Assembly: GCA_030829985.1 (NCBI GenBank)
Contig: JAURNW010000028.1
Span: 1-64,000, forward strand
Source: Gammaproteobacteria bacterium
Lineage (GTDB): Bacteria; Pseudomonadota; Gammaproteobacteria; Eutrophobiales; Eutrophobiaceae
Length of the DNA: 64,000 bases
Reading direction: 5' to 3'
Shown: piece after piece, positions 56,693 through 64,000 of the stretch
Position numbering within the stretch: the first letter of the stretch is position 1
Layout of the letters: each line of letters opens with the position of its first letter
The notes under the pieces: generated by a model
What the model saw: the letters and a program-made list of their open reading frames with translations, nothing else
Databases searched by the model: none
What the model was told of the DNA's origin: nothing
Program-made: the position numbers and the translations under genes

Positions 56693-58095
56693 CCATAGCC
56701 CCCCCCAACCGGAGAATGTGCATAATCCTCTACATAGTTTTCAAAACGAGTATATTGACCAAGAAATGATAGTTTAACTTTACCTATTGGACCGTTTCGC
56801 TGTTTACTGATAATAATTTCCGCTATTCCTTTATCTACGCTTTCCGAATCATAAACTTCATCTCGATAGATAAACAAAATCACGTCAGCATCTTGCTCAA
56901 TTGCACCTGATTCGCGTAAATCTGACATCACTGGTCGTTTGTCCGTACGAGATTCCAGACTACGATTCAACTGTGATAGAGCTATAACAGGAACTTTTAG
57001 TTCTTTCGCCATCGCCTTCAGAGAACGGGATATCTCGGATATTTCTGTGGCTCTATTTTCAGAAGTTCCAGCTACTTGCATTAACTGCAAATAATCCACA
57101 ACCACCAGGTCGAGACCATGTTCACGAGAAATACGTCTGCAGCGTGCGCGTAATTCGGCAGGTGTCAGTGCCGGTGTATCATCGATAAACATTCTTGTTT
57201 CTTGCAAGATTCCAACTGCTGAAGTTAACCGTGGCCAATCTTCATCATCGAGTTTACCGGTGCGAACCTTATGTTGGTCAATGCGTCCCAATGAAGACAT
57301 CATACGCATGGCCAATTGTTCGCCTGGCATTTCCATACTAAAGACAGCAACACTATGCTTACCCTTAATTGCGGCATGTTCAGCAATATTTACAGCAAAA
57401 GCTGTTTTACCCATGGATGGTCGACCAGCAACAATAATTAAATCTGAACGTTGGAAACCTGCCGTCTTCATGTCCAGGTCATCATAACCCGTCGCTATAC
57501 CCGTTATTGGACTGTCTTTGTGGAATAATTCATCCACTTTATTCAAGGCATCTTTTAAATATTCCTTGATGAGTTGATAACTTTTACGACCACGATTTTC
57601 GTGTTCTGCAATTTCAAATACTGTCTGTTCTGCAAACTCCAAAATTTGTTCGCTACTACGTCCCTGCGGATTAAATACCGTATCGTTAATATCGGTTGTT
57701 GCAGAAATTAACTGTCGCAGGATGGAACGTTTTCGAACAATATCAGCGTAGGCACTAATATTACTTGCACTTGGGGTGTTTTCGGCTAATGCAGCGAGCT
57801 TGCGCATACCGCCGGCATCATCAAGTAACTGATGGTTTTCCAACCATTCAGCCACCGTCACAATATCGTAAGGCTGCCCTTCTTCGCTGAGTTGGCTAAT
57901 GGCACGAAAAATAATGCGGTGATCTTTTCGATAGAAATCTTCTTCACGAACACGTTCGACAACCTTGTCCCAGGCTTCTTTATCGAGGAATGCGCCACCT
58001 AATACAGCTTGTTCAGCTTCTATCGAATGCGGCGGAATTTTTAATGCTAATGTCTCAGCATCAGTTGAATAGGATGTTTGCCCCGGTTCCTGCAT
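56689..58095 (-). CDS. dnaB: replicative DNA helicase
   Basis: Unwinds DNA at the replication fork. The 468-residue hexameric helicase has an N-terminal domain (about 20-125), Walker A GRPSMGKT (224-231), and the H4 motif with VVVDYLQLMQ. No intein interrupts it. It is downstream of rplI across a 99-bp spacer with two hairpins. Confidence 0.97.
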   Translation of the reverse strand: MQEPGQTSYSTDAETLALKIPPHSIEAEQAVLGGAFLDKEAWDKVVERVREEDFYRKDHRIIFRAISQLSEEGQPYDIVTVAEWLENHQLLDDAGGMRKLAALAENTPSASNISAYADIVRKRSILRQLISATTDINDTVFNPQGRSSEQILEFAEQTVFEIAEHENRGRKSYQLIKEYLKDALNKVDELFHKDSPITGIATGYDDLDMKTAGFQRSDLIIVAGRPSMGKTAFAVNIAEHAAIKGKHSVAVFSMEMPGEQLAMRMMSSLGRIDQHKVRTGKLDDEDWPRLTSAVGILQETRMFIDDTPALTPAELRARCRRISREHGLDLVVVDYLQLMQVAGTSENRATEISEISRSLKAMAKELKVPVIALSQLNRSLESRTDKRPVMSDLRESGAIEQDADVILFIYRDEVYDSESVDKGIAEIIISKQRNGPIGKVKLSFLGQYTRFENYVEDYAHSPVGGGYG

Positions 58096-58105
58096 TAGCT
58101 CTCCT

Positions 58106-58157
58106 GGATCGAGAATCGATCCAAATAAAACACAAGATAGCCCGATTAAAAGCTATC
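58106..58157. repeat. two small hairpins in the rplI-dnaB spacer
   Basis: GGATCG-5-CGATCC lies at 58106-58122 and GATAGC-10-GCTATC at 58136-58157. They sit between rplI and dnaB, where ribosomal-protein and replication transcripts are often set apart. Neither has a clear T-run. Confidence 0.45.
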
Positions 58158-58194
58158 TCGAAGAATCAACTATTTTGCTGAACCGGGTTGAAAA

Positions 58195-58650
58195 CTAAAC
58201 TTCTTCTTCCGGAACAACACTTACCTTGATGATAGCAGAAACGTCCGAATGAAGTTGAACATCAACTTCAAATTCACCCGTATTACGTATCGGACCATCT
58301 GGCATCCTGATTTCATGTTTAGCAAGCTCAACACCCGTTAGCGTTACTGTCTCAGCAATATCAATAGTACCAACAGAACCGAATAATTTACCCTCGGCAC
58401 CTGCTTTACGTGAAATAGCGATACTCACTATATTGAGTTTTTCAGCACGTGCTGTTGCTGCAGCTAATGACTCTTGTTGCTGTTTTTCCAGTTCGGCCCT
58501 ACGAGCATCAAATTTGGCAATATTATCAACAGTTGCGGAAACTGCTTTGCCGCTCGGGATAAGATAGTTTCTACCAAAACCAGGTTTAACGTTGACCTGG
58601 TCGCCCAACTCGCCGAGTTTATGTACTTTTTCAAGCAATATAACTTCCAT
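58195..58650 (-). CDS. rplI: 50S ribosomal protein L9
   Basis: Binds 23S rRNA near the L1 stalk. The 151-residue protein has the start [36 protein letters not shown], a long connecting helix (about 45-72) and the C-terminal domain. The length is typical. It follows a DUF2232 gene instead of directly rpsR. Confidence 0.97.
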   Translation of the reverse strand: MEVILLEKVHKLGELGDQVNVKPGFGRNYLIPSGKAVSATVDNIAKFDARRAELEKQQQESLAAATARAEKLNIVSIAISRKAGAEGKLFGSVGTIDIAETVTLTGVELAKHEIRMPDGPIRNTGEFEVDVQLHSDVSAIIKVSVVPEEEV

Positions 58651-58717
58651 CAGATTACCTCAATTCATAACGATTTTATAATAACAGATTCTTCACAGAC
58701 TCGTCTTCGGATTCATT

Positions 58718-59608
58718 TTACGAGTCAATTTTTATTTTACGCCAGTTCACATAGACATCCATCATACCTAAACAGGCGATAAATAATGCCATTTGCGGCA
58801 TTAGTATCAGCAAGCAATACATCGATGCAATCCATGCGGTTGATAGTTTAAATTTATCAACATTACGATGTACTGATGAGATACCTTGTATTAAATACAC
58901 AAACATCAAAACTACCATGATATCCCTGAACAAATCCCGCCATGGTTCAGCCAACGTAAACACCAACAAAATCATCACTGCACTTGTAGGCAGTATCATC
59001 CAGGGCAAACGCAATGCATAAAATTCCTGCCTGAATGCGCCCGGATTAAACAATTTCGACTGCCACCACCTCGCCAGCAACACACTCATAACAATATTCA
59101 GCAGTAAGCCGGCCATCATCATTGCATTTAACATGCTAGCAGCTGGGTCTAAAACAGCTTTATACTGCTCAATGTGCTCTGGCGGCATGGTTTTTTCGAT
59201 CATCAACATCAACCATTGCTGCCACCAGACCGACACATCACCAATAAACATATACATGACAGCGATTAACACTGCTGCCATAAGTCCCACAATAAGTAGC
59301 AATAAACCTTGTTGCGCATACGCTCTAAGTACTGCAGCTGCAAACCAGACTGGTAACCAAATGACCAGCGCATACATTAAACCAAGTTGTAATGGTAAAT
59401 TGGCAAGTAGTGAAAAAACTACTAATAATAATAAACTTGTAAACAAGGTTTGCATGCCTATCACACTTCCCTTTCTCAAGGTAAGCAGTGCGACGACTGA
59501 TCCATTGATCAGAAATGCAAACGGTGGCAATAGTAACGAAATCAGAGCACTAAACGTTACTGCTGAAATGGCCTGAAGCCTGCCACTCAATATGTAGTTG
59601 CCAATCAA
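58718..59608 (-). CDS. DUF2232 (YybS-like) membrane protein
   Basis: A 296-residue polytopic protein with about eight helices, set between rpsR and rplI, as is common for DUF2232 proteins in gammaproteobacteria. It fits in hydrophobicity profile and location; no catalytic motif is seen. Related YybS-type proteins have unknown function. The gene starts 105 bp after rpsR and ends 67 bp before rplI. Confidence 0.75.
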   Translation of the reverse strand: MIGNYILSGRLQAISAVTFSALISLLLPPFAFLINGSVVALLTLRKGSVIGMQTLFTSLLLLVVFSLLANLPLQLGLMYALVIWLPVWFAAAVLRAYAQQGLLLLIVGLMAAVLIAVMYMFIGDVSVWWQQWLMLMIEKTMPPEHIEQYKAVLDPAASMLNAMMMAGLLLNIVMSVLLARWWQSKLFNPGAFRQEFYALRLPWMILPTSAVMILLVFTLAEPWRDLFRDIMVVLMFVYLIQGISSVHRNVDKFKLSTAWIASMYCLLILMPQMALFIACLGMMDVYVNWRKIKIDS

Positions 59609-59713
59609 TTTAATATTTACTACTCACAGGCCAATTGGTATTGGTTTTTGTGCCTGAATAGTTCACCTGAAAAAGATGTACTATTGAATAAACCTAACGC
59701 TTATTAAAGCAGA

Positions 59714-59938
59714 TTAATGTGCGTCACAATAAGGTATCAACGCAAGGAAGCGCGCACGCTTGATTGCAGTTGATAACTGTCGTTGATATCTGGCATTTGT
59801 TCCAGAAATACGACTTGGAACAATCTTTCCTGATTCAGACACATAATTCTTGAGTGTGGTGATATCTTTATAATCTATCTCTTTCACACCATCTGCGGTA
59901 AAACGACAAAAACGTTTACGTTTAAAATATCGAGCCAT
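59714..59938 (-). CDS. rpsR: 30S ribosomal protein S18
   Basis: A 74-residue basic protein with the typical core [50 protein letters not shown]18 and S6 bind the 30S platform as a pair, and rpsF lies 17 bp upstream in the same transcript. Length and core are normal. Confidence 0.98.
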   Translation of the reverse strand: MARYFKRKRFCRFTADGVKEIDYKDITTLKNYVSESGKIVPSRISGTNARYQRQLSTAIKRARFLALIPYCDAH

Positions 59939-59955
59939 CTTATAATCCTCTCAAT

Positions 59956-60438
59956 TTATTCTTCTGATTCAGATTTATCGGTTGATTCTTCAACCGCATC
60001 ATCCTGACTGGTTTCTTCAATATCAGCATCTGCGTCAGAGTCATCTGCATCAGATTCTTCAGAAGCATCATCAGTACTAGTTACATTCGCTACCGGTTCA
60101 GGACGACTGCCTTCTTCATCTTTGGATTTAATCAACAAGGATGGTTCGGTAACAGCCTCCTCTTTCTTAATGACCAGATTACGGATAACAGCGTCATTGA
60201 AACGAAATCCATCCGTCAATTGTGTTAGCGATTCAGAATCACATTCAATGTTCATAAGAACATAGTGTGCCTTGTGGATTTTGTTAATTGGGTATGCCAA
60301 AAGCCGACGACCCCAGTCTTCCAGACGGTGAACCGTGCCGTTATTGCTTGTGACGATGCTCTGATAGCGTTCTATCATCGCAGGAACTTGCTCGCTCTGA
60401 TCCGGATGGACCAGAAAGACGATTTCATAGTGTCTCAT
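59956..60438 (-). CDS. rpsF: 30S ribosomal protein S6 with long acidic tail
   Basis: Residues 1-105 form the S6 fold ([40 protein letters not shown]). The remaining 55 residues are an Asp/Glu/Ser-rich, low-complexity tail ending in SESEE. E. coli S6 is shorter (about 135 residues) but also ends acidic and can be extended with glutamates by RimK. The longer encoded tail here may replace or add to this. It is the first gene of the rpsF-rpsR-DUF2232-rplI unit. Confidence 0.97.
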   Translation of the reverse strand: MRHYEIVFLVHPDQSEQVPAMIERYQSIVTSNNGTVHRLEDWGRRLLAYPINKIHKAHYVLMNIECDSESLTQLTDGFRFNDAVIRNLVIKKEEAVTEPSLLIKSKDEEGSRPEPVANVTSTDDASEESDADDSDADADIEETSQDDAVEESTDKSESEE

Positions 60439-60461
60439 TGTGTATCCCCATGGTTTTATTA

Positions 60462-60488
60462 GCCTCCCCGATCATATTTGGGTGAGGC
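60462..60488 (-). promoter_or_regulatory. leader hairpin upstream of rpsF
   Basis: On the minus strand GCCTCACCC and GGGGAGGC pair around an AT-rich loop, 24 bases before the rpsF start codon. An S6-S18 complex is known to bind a leader structure in its own mRNA in many bacteria. The position suits such a site, but I cannot match the specific bulge motif with confidence. Confidence 0.4.
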
Positions 60489-60623
60489 AAGGACTTGTAA
60501 AGTGGCGCAATTCTAAAGGATTGGATTGTTCACTGCAATGCGTCATAGGCTAAATCAGGTAAAATTCTACTAAAATAGTCAAAGACACCTGTTTTCCTGG
60601 CTATTTAAGCTTGTTTTATCCCG

Positions 60624-61379
60624 TCAGCTACTTCGCTGCCTGATGACTTCGTATAAAACCACACCTGCTGCAACAGAGACATTCAGACTTTCAACCTGAC
60701 CGTTAATCGGTAAAGCAGCGATATAATCACATTCTTTTTGTACAGAAGAGCGCATACCTTTACCTTCCCCTCCCATCACAATTGCAGTGGGCATCTTCAA
60801 ATCCAGTTCATAAATTGATTGTTCAGCATCACCCGCCGTACCCACTACCCAGACACCGGAATCCTTGATTTTTTTCAAGGCACGAACCAGATTAACCACA
60901 CTGATTACAGTCACATTCTCTACCGCACCACTGGCTACCTTTCTGACTGTTTCGTTAATACTGGCAGCACGATCATTAGGAATAATAACTGCTGTGACAC
61001 CGGCAGCATCAGCAGTGCGTATACAAGCACCAAGGTTGTGTGGATCTTGCACCGAATCAAGGACTAAATATAAAGGGTTATTATCTTTATTTTGCTCCAG
61101 CACCTCATCAAGGTCGTGTTCTGTTTTTTTACTTGTTTGCCTGACTTCTAACATAACACCCTGATGATTCTGTTTATTTGTCATTTTATCCAGGCTTGAA
61201 CGTTGTACGGATTGAATTGAAATACCCAGCCTGATTAATGCATCGTGAATAGAACGAACGGTTTCTGAGTCGAGTGATTGTTGTACCCAGGCATTGAGAA
61301 TCATGTCCGGTGAATTATCCAAAACCTGTTTGACAGCGTGCAGCCCATAAATTCGATCGGCTCGCCTACTCATCTTCAA
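60624..61379 (-). CDS. rlmB: 23S rRNA 2'-O-methyltransferase (G2251)
   Basis: SPOUT-class enzyme that methylates G2251 of 23S rRNA. The 251-residue protein has an N-terminal substrate domain (YGLHAVKQVLDN) and SPOUT motifs NETVRKVASGAVENV (I), VMGGEGKGMR (II) and LPINGQVESLNVSVAAGVVLYE (III). It overlaps the end of rnr by 14 bp, the usual arrangement. Confidence 0.96.
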   Translation of the reverse strand: MKMSRRADRIYGLHAVKQVLDNSPDMILNAWVQQSLDSETVRSIHDALIRLGISIQSVQRSSLDKMTNKQNHQGVMLEVRQTSKKTEHDLDEVLEQNKDNNPLYLVLDSVQDPHNLGACIRTADAAGVTAVIIPNDRAASINETVRKVASGAVENVTVISVVNLVRALKKIKDSGVWVVGTAGDAEQSIYELDLKMPTAIVMGGEGKGMRSSVQKECDYIAALPINGQVESLNVSVAAGVVLYEVIRQRSS

Positions 61380-63525
61380 TTAACTCAAAATCAATTTTAC
61401 GTTCTTCCATATCTACCCGGGTTAATAATACTGACAATCTTTGACCGAGCCTAAATACTTTACCACCACGTTCACCTCGCAAGGTATGTGTGATCGGATC
61501 AAAATGATAATAATCAACGGGAAGATTACTAATATGAATTAAGCCTTCAATAAATATATCATCAAGTACAACAAACAAACCAAAAGAGGTAACAGAACTC
61601 ACCATGCCATTAAAAGTTTCACCCACCTTATTTTGCATGAATGCGCACTTAAGTCTTTGCGCTGCATCACGAGAGGCTTCTTCGGCACGTCGTTCGGTCA
61701 TCGAACAATGCTCACCTAATTCCAGCATTGCTTGTTGTGTATAATTAAAATTTGTTACAGGATTACCTTCAATAATATGAACTATCGCACGGTGCACCAT
61801 CAGGTCAGGGTAACGCCTGATAGGTGAAGTGAAATGTGCATAGATTGGGAAACCCAAACCAAAGTGACCTTCATTAACCATGCTATAACTTGCAAGCGGC
61901 ATGCTCCGAAGCAAAACAGTTTCCAACATCTGTGCATCATCACGTTGACGAATAATTTGAATCAGTTTTGCGTACTCTTTTGCCGTAGGCTCGTCACCGC
62001 CACCCAGAGTCATTCCAAGTTGCGATAACAGAGAGCGAACATTCTCAAGCTTTTCGAGCTTCGGTGTTTCATGGATACGGTAGAGGCCATGAATTTCATT
62101 TTTCTCAAGAAAGTCACCAGCGGCTACATTGGCCACTAACATCATTTCTTCAATCAAACGATGCGCTTCATTACGCTCGACAGTATGTATAGATTCAATT
62201 TCTCCCTTATCATCAAATTTAAATCGCGATTCTAATGAAGAAAAATCTATCAAGCCTTGCTTCTTACGTTCCGCGTGCAATAGTTGATAGAGCTGATACA
62301 GGTCATCCAGATGATTTACTAAATGAGCACGTTCTTGTCTCGCACTATTGTCTTTGTCGACAACAATTAATGACATCTCGGTATAGGTCAAGCGTGCGGC
62401 TGATTTAATAATCCCTTTAAAGAATGAAGTATTTTTGACCTTGCCATTGGCATCAAAATTTAATTCACATACCAGGCTATAACGATCTACTTCGGGTTTA
62501 AGTGAACACAGACCGTTAGATAAAACCTCTGGCAACATGGGAATGACACGGTCAGGAAAGTAAACAGAGGTGCCACGTAAACGTGCTTCGTCATCCAATG
62601 CACTTTGTTTCTTTACGTAATGAGAGACATCAGCGATCGCAACCAACAGTCGCCAGCCATTACCTGCCTTTTCACAATAAACTGCATCATCAAAGTCACG
62701 TGCATCTTCCCCATCGATAGTAACGAATGGAATACTACGACTATCGTTCCTATCTGATATATTGATTGAATCTACTTCTTCTGAAAAACCATCAATTTCT
62801 TTATCGACTGCTACTGGCCATTCAAATGGAAGTTCATAACTTCGCATTGCAATATCAACAGCCATACTGGCATCCAGTCCATCACCTATAACATTTAAGA
62901 CCTTACCAATCGCCTGTCGATGTTTTTCCGGCTGATGCATGATTTTGATAACAACATACTGACCATGCTTCGCATTATTTTTGTCCCCTGGCGGAATCAA
63001 AATATCATGATTCAATCGTTTGTTATCAGGCACCACATAATAAATACCACTGTCATCATAAAAACGGCCCACCAACTGATGATTAGCGCGTTCCAGAATC
63101 TCAACCAGGGCCCCTTCCCGCTTGCCCTGTTTATCAACGTTAACCTGACGAACTAAAACACGATCACCATTTAATATAGTGCGCATTTCACGCGCGGATA
63201 AAAATAAATCCTTCCCACCTTCATCAGGCACAACAAAACCATAACCGTCAGCGTGCCCAATAACACGACCCTTGATCAAATCCATTTTCTCAATCAGGCC
63301 ATAACTACCACGCCGATTACGGATCAACTGACCATCACGTGTCATTGCCTTAAGTCTACGACCTAATGCACGTCGAATTTCGGGGTCTCGGATAATAAAT
63401 GCTTCTGCAAGTTGTTTGCGCGCAAGCGGACGACCAGCTTCACGTAAAAATGTCATAATAGCTTCACGTTCAGGTAACTCAAAAACCTTGTTCGTTGACG
63501 GCGCTGTTTTTGTTCTTTTACTCAT
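61366..63525 (-). CDS. rnr: ribonuclease R
   Basis: A 3'-to-5' exoribonuclease that degrades structured RNA. I start at the ATG at 63525 (719 residues, MSKRTKTAPSTNKVFELPERE); the 36 extra upstream codons are unlike the family. Domains in order: helix-turn-helix-like (about 20-75), cold-shock pair, RNB with the acidic catalytic cluster D271-D280 (DGEDARDFDD), and a C-terminal S1 domain. The usual Lys-rich tail is missing, since the protein ends at FELIEDE. Confidence 0.95.
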   Translation of the reverse strand: MSKRTKTAPSTNKVFELPEREAIMTFLREAGRPLARKQLAEAFIIRDPEIRRALGRRLKAMTRDGQLIRNRRGSYGLIEKMDLIKGRVIGHADGYGFVVPDEGGKDLFLSAREMRTILNGDRVLVRQVNVDKQGKREGALVEILERANHQLVGRFYDDSGIYYVVPDNKRLNHDILIPPGDKNNAKHGQYVVIKIMHQPEKHRQAIGKVLNVIGDGLDASMAVDIAMRSYELPFEWPVAVDKEIDGFSEEVDSINISDRNDSRSIPFVTIDGEDARDFDDAVYCEKAGNGWRLLVAIADVSHYVKKQSALDDEARLRGTSVYFPDRVIPMLPEVLSNGLCSLKPEVDRYSLVCELNFDANGKVKNTSFFKGIIKSAARLTYTEMSLIVVDKDNSARQERAHLVNHLDDLYQLYQLLHAERKKQGLIDFSSLESRFKFDDKGEIESIHTVERNEAHRLIEEMMLVANVAAGDFLEKNEIHGLYRIHETPKLEKLENVRSLLSQLGMTLGGGDEPTAKEYAKLIQIIRQRDDAQMLETVLLRSMPLASYSMVNEGHFGLGFPIYAHFTSPIRRYPDLMVHRAIVHIIEGNPVTNFNYTQQAMLELGEHCSMTERRAEEASRDAAQRLKCAFMQNKVGETFNGMVSSVTSFGLFVVLDDIFIEGLIHISNLPVDYYHFDPITHTLRGERGGKVFRLGQRLSVLLTRVDMEERKIDFELIEDE

Positions 63526-63627
63526 CGTATTTGATAGATTGACAATAATGTAGGGGCTGGGTAAAGTCCGCGGTTCTTTAGATACCAACACTATAGCACA
63601 TGCTGAGGTGACGGAATCATAGACAAA

Positions 63628-63687
63628 GTGCATGGATGCACAAGTGTCGCGAAGGACAGGAGTCCGAGAGCGACCGCGCTTAGCGCG
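63628..63687. repeat. three consecutive palindromes between rnr and tRNA-Leu
   Basis: Three stem-loops follow each other: GTGCAT-2-ATGCAC (63628-63641); GTCGC...GCGAC with an inner GGAC-4-GTCC (63646-63674); and CGCGC-3-GCGCG (63675-63687). They lie between divergent rnr and tRNA-Leu and are more GC-rich than the surroundings. They look like a small intergenic palindromic element; none has a T-run. Confidence 0.6.
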
Positions 63688-63736
63688 TTAGTTAATTGAA
63701 AACTGGAATATTAGATTTGGTGCCAATTTGATTTAT

Positions 63737-63823
63737 GCCGAGGTGGCGGAATTGGTAGACGCGCTAGCTTCAGGTGCTAGTAGGGGTAACCCTGTGGAGG
63801 TTCAAGTCCTCTTCTCGGCACCA
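63737..63823 (+). tRNA. tRNA-Leu (anticodon CAG)
   Basis: An 87-base class II tRNA with encoded CCA. It starts GCCGAGGTGGCGGAATTGG; the anticodon stem CTAGC/GCTAG encloses TTCAGGT with CAG as anticodon. The long variable arm is GTAGGGGTAACCCTGT. No integrase or attachment-site duplication is seen beside it. Confidence 0.97.
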
Positions 63824-63857
63824 AAACAATTTCATTGTCACACCCAATCCCCTAACC

Positions 63858-64000
63858 TTATGGTTCAACACCGAGCTTAAGTGGTAGTGAGTCATCAAGA
63901 ACCCATTCATTCATTGAACCATCATATACAGAGACATTATCCTGCCCACATAAGCTCATGGCCATGCAGTCCATAGTTGCAGAAATACCGCCACCACAAT
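63858..64000 (-). CDS. sulfurtransferase (rhodanese family), 3' end only
   Basis: The last 46 codons of a gene that enters from the right edge. The visible part reads CGGGISATMDCMAMSLCGQD then VYDGSMNEWVLDD and ends LKLGVEP. It matches the C-terminal rhodanese domain of thiosulfate or 3-mercaptopyruvate sulfurtransferases (CGGG is the active-site loop with the persulfide cysteine, YDGSxxEW the end motif). The N-terminal domain lies outside the window, so subtype cannot be told. Confidence 0.85.
   Translation of the reverse strand, partial: CGGGISATMDCMAMSLCGQDNVSVYDGSMNEWVLDDSLPLKLGVEP

Noticed and set aside
63526..63633. 36-codon N-terminal extension of ribonuclease R
   Set aside because: The extension is unlike the family; the ATG at 63525 is followed by a typical RNase R N-terminus.
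63737..63823. tRNA-Leu as integration site of a genomic island
   Set aside because: No integrase gene and no copy of the tRNA 3' end was seen nearby within the window.

Overview
The window reads as chromosome of a moderately AT-rich gammaproteobacterium. The best clues are gene orders: rpsF-rpsR-DUF2232-rplI-dnaB-alr-radA, rnr-rlmB, ffh beside ypjD and a CorC-type gene, ubiG-gph, and the sdh operon with sdhE, ygfZ and a divergent ygfX. An RfaH gene beside an exact ops element points the same way. I see no CRISPR array, insertion sequence, integrase or phage gene. The genus cannot be fixed from what I see.

Region 1 (about 0.4-21.9 kb, all minus strand) is a surface-polysaccharide locus. Transcription runs right to left. 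The first unit is two nucleotide-sugar dehydrogenases, cysC, rfaH and a winged-helix regulator. An exact 12-bp ops element at 17351-17362 then sits directly before a flippase-type ABC transporter and about 17 kb of sugar genes. These fall into two blocks. The first (8.3-15.5 kb) holds a SIS isomerase, two SDR enzymes, a HAD-phosphotransferase fusion, a transketolase split into two genes, a 2OG-Fe(II) oxygenase and a LIC12192-type protein. It looks like a route to an unusual, possibly chain-extended sugar. The second (0.4-8.3 kb) holds a membrane protein, CDP-glucose synthesis and dehydration, an SDR, three methyltransferases and one glycosyltransferase.

Region 2 (22-28.2 kb, mostly minus) has tRNA-Glu and tRNA-Ala behind gltX, with two 113-bp tandem units that each begin like tRNA-Ala. 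It also has a methyltransferase, leuCD and an acuI-type reductase. An orphan plus-strand terminator at 25.1 kb hints at a small RNA.

Region 3 (28.4-35.8 kb) is accessory and partly broken. It has a Sel1-repeat protein, a SapC-family protein, two paralogous coiled-coil proteins, and the remains of what looks like a serine/threonine kinase-formylglycine-enzyme-like fusion. That gene lacks its 5' part and carries an in-frame TAA. Two head-truncated frames meet near 31.32 kb, which suggests an inversion, deletion or assembly breakpoint. MlaA closes the region.

Region 4 (36-64 kb) is housekeeping: ubiG-gph, an NDUFAF6-like synthase homologue, ygfX, an SDHAF4-like small gene, sdhCDAB-sdhE-ygfZ, the agmatine-to-putrescine pair, a YheT hydrolase, an AEC carrier, dsbB, maeB-ffh, ypjD, a CorC-type protein, radA-alr-dnaB, rplI-DUF2232-rpsR-rpsF, rlmB-rnr, tRNA-Leu(CAG), and the 3' end of a sulfurtransferase gene. 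Two small start-codon anomalies (SDHAF4-like gene and YheT) deserve checking against reads.
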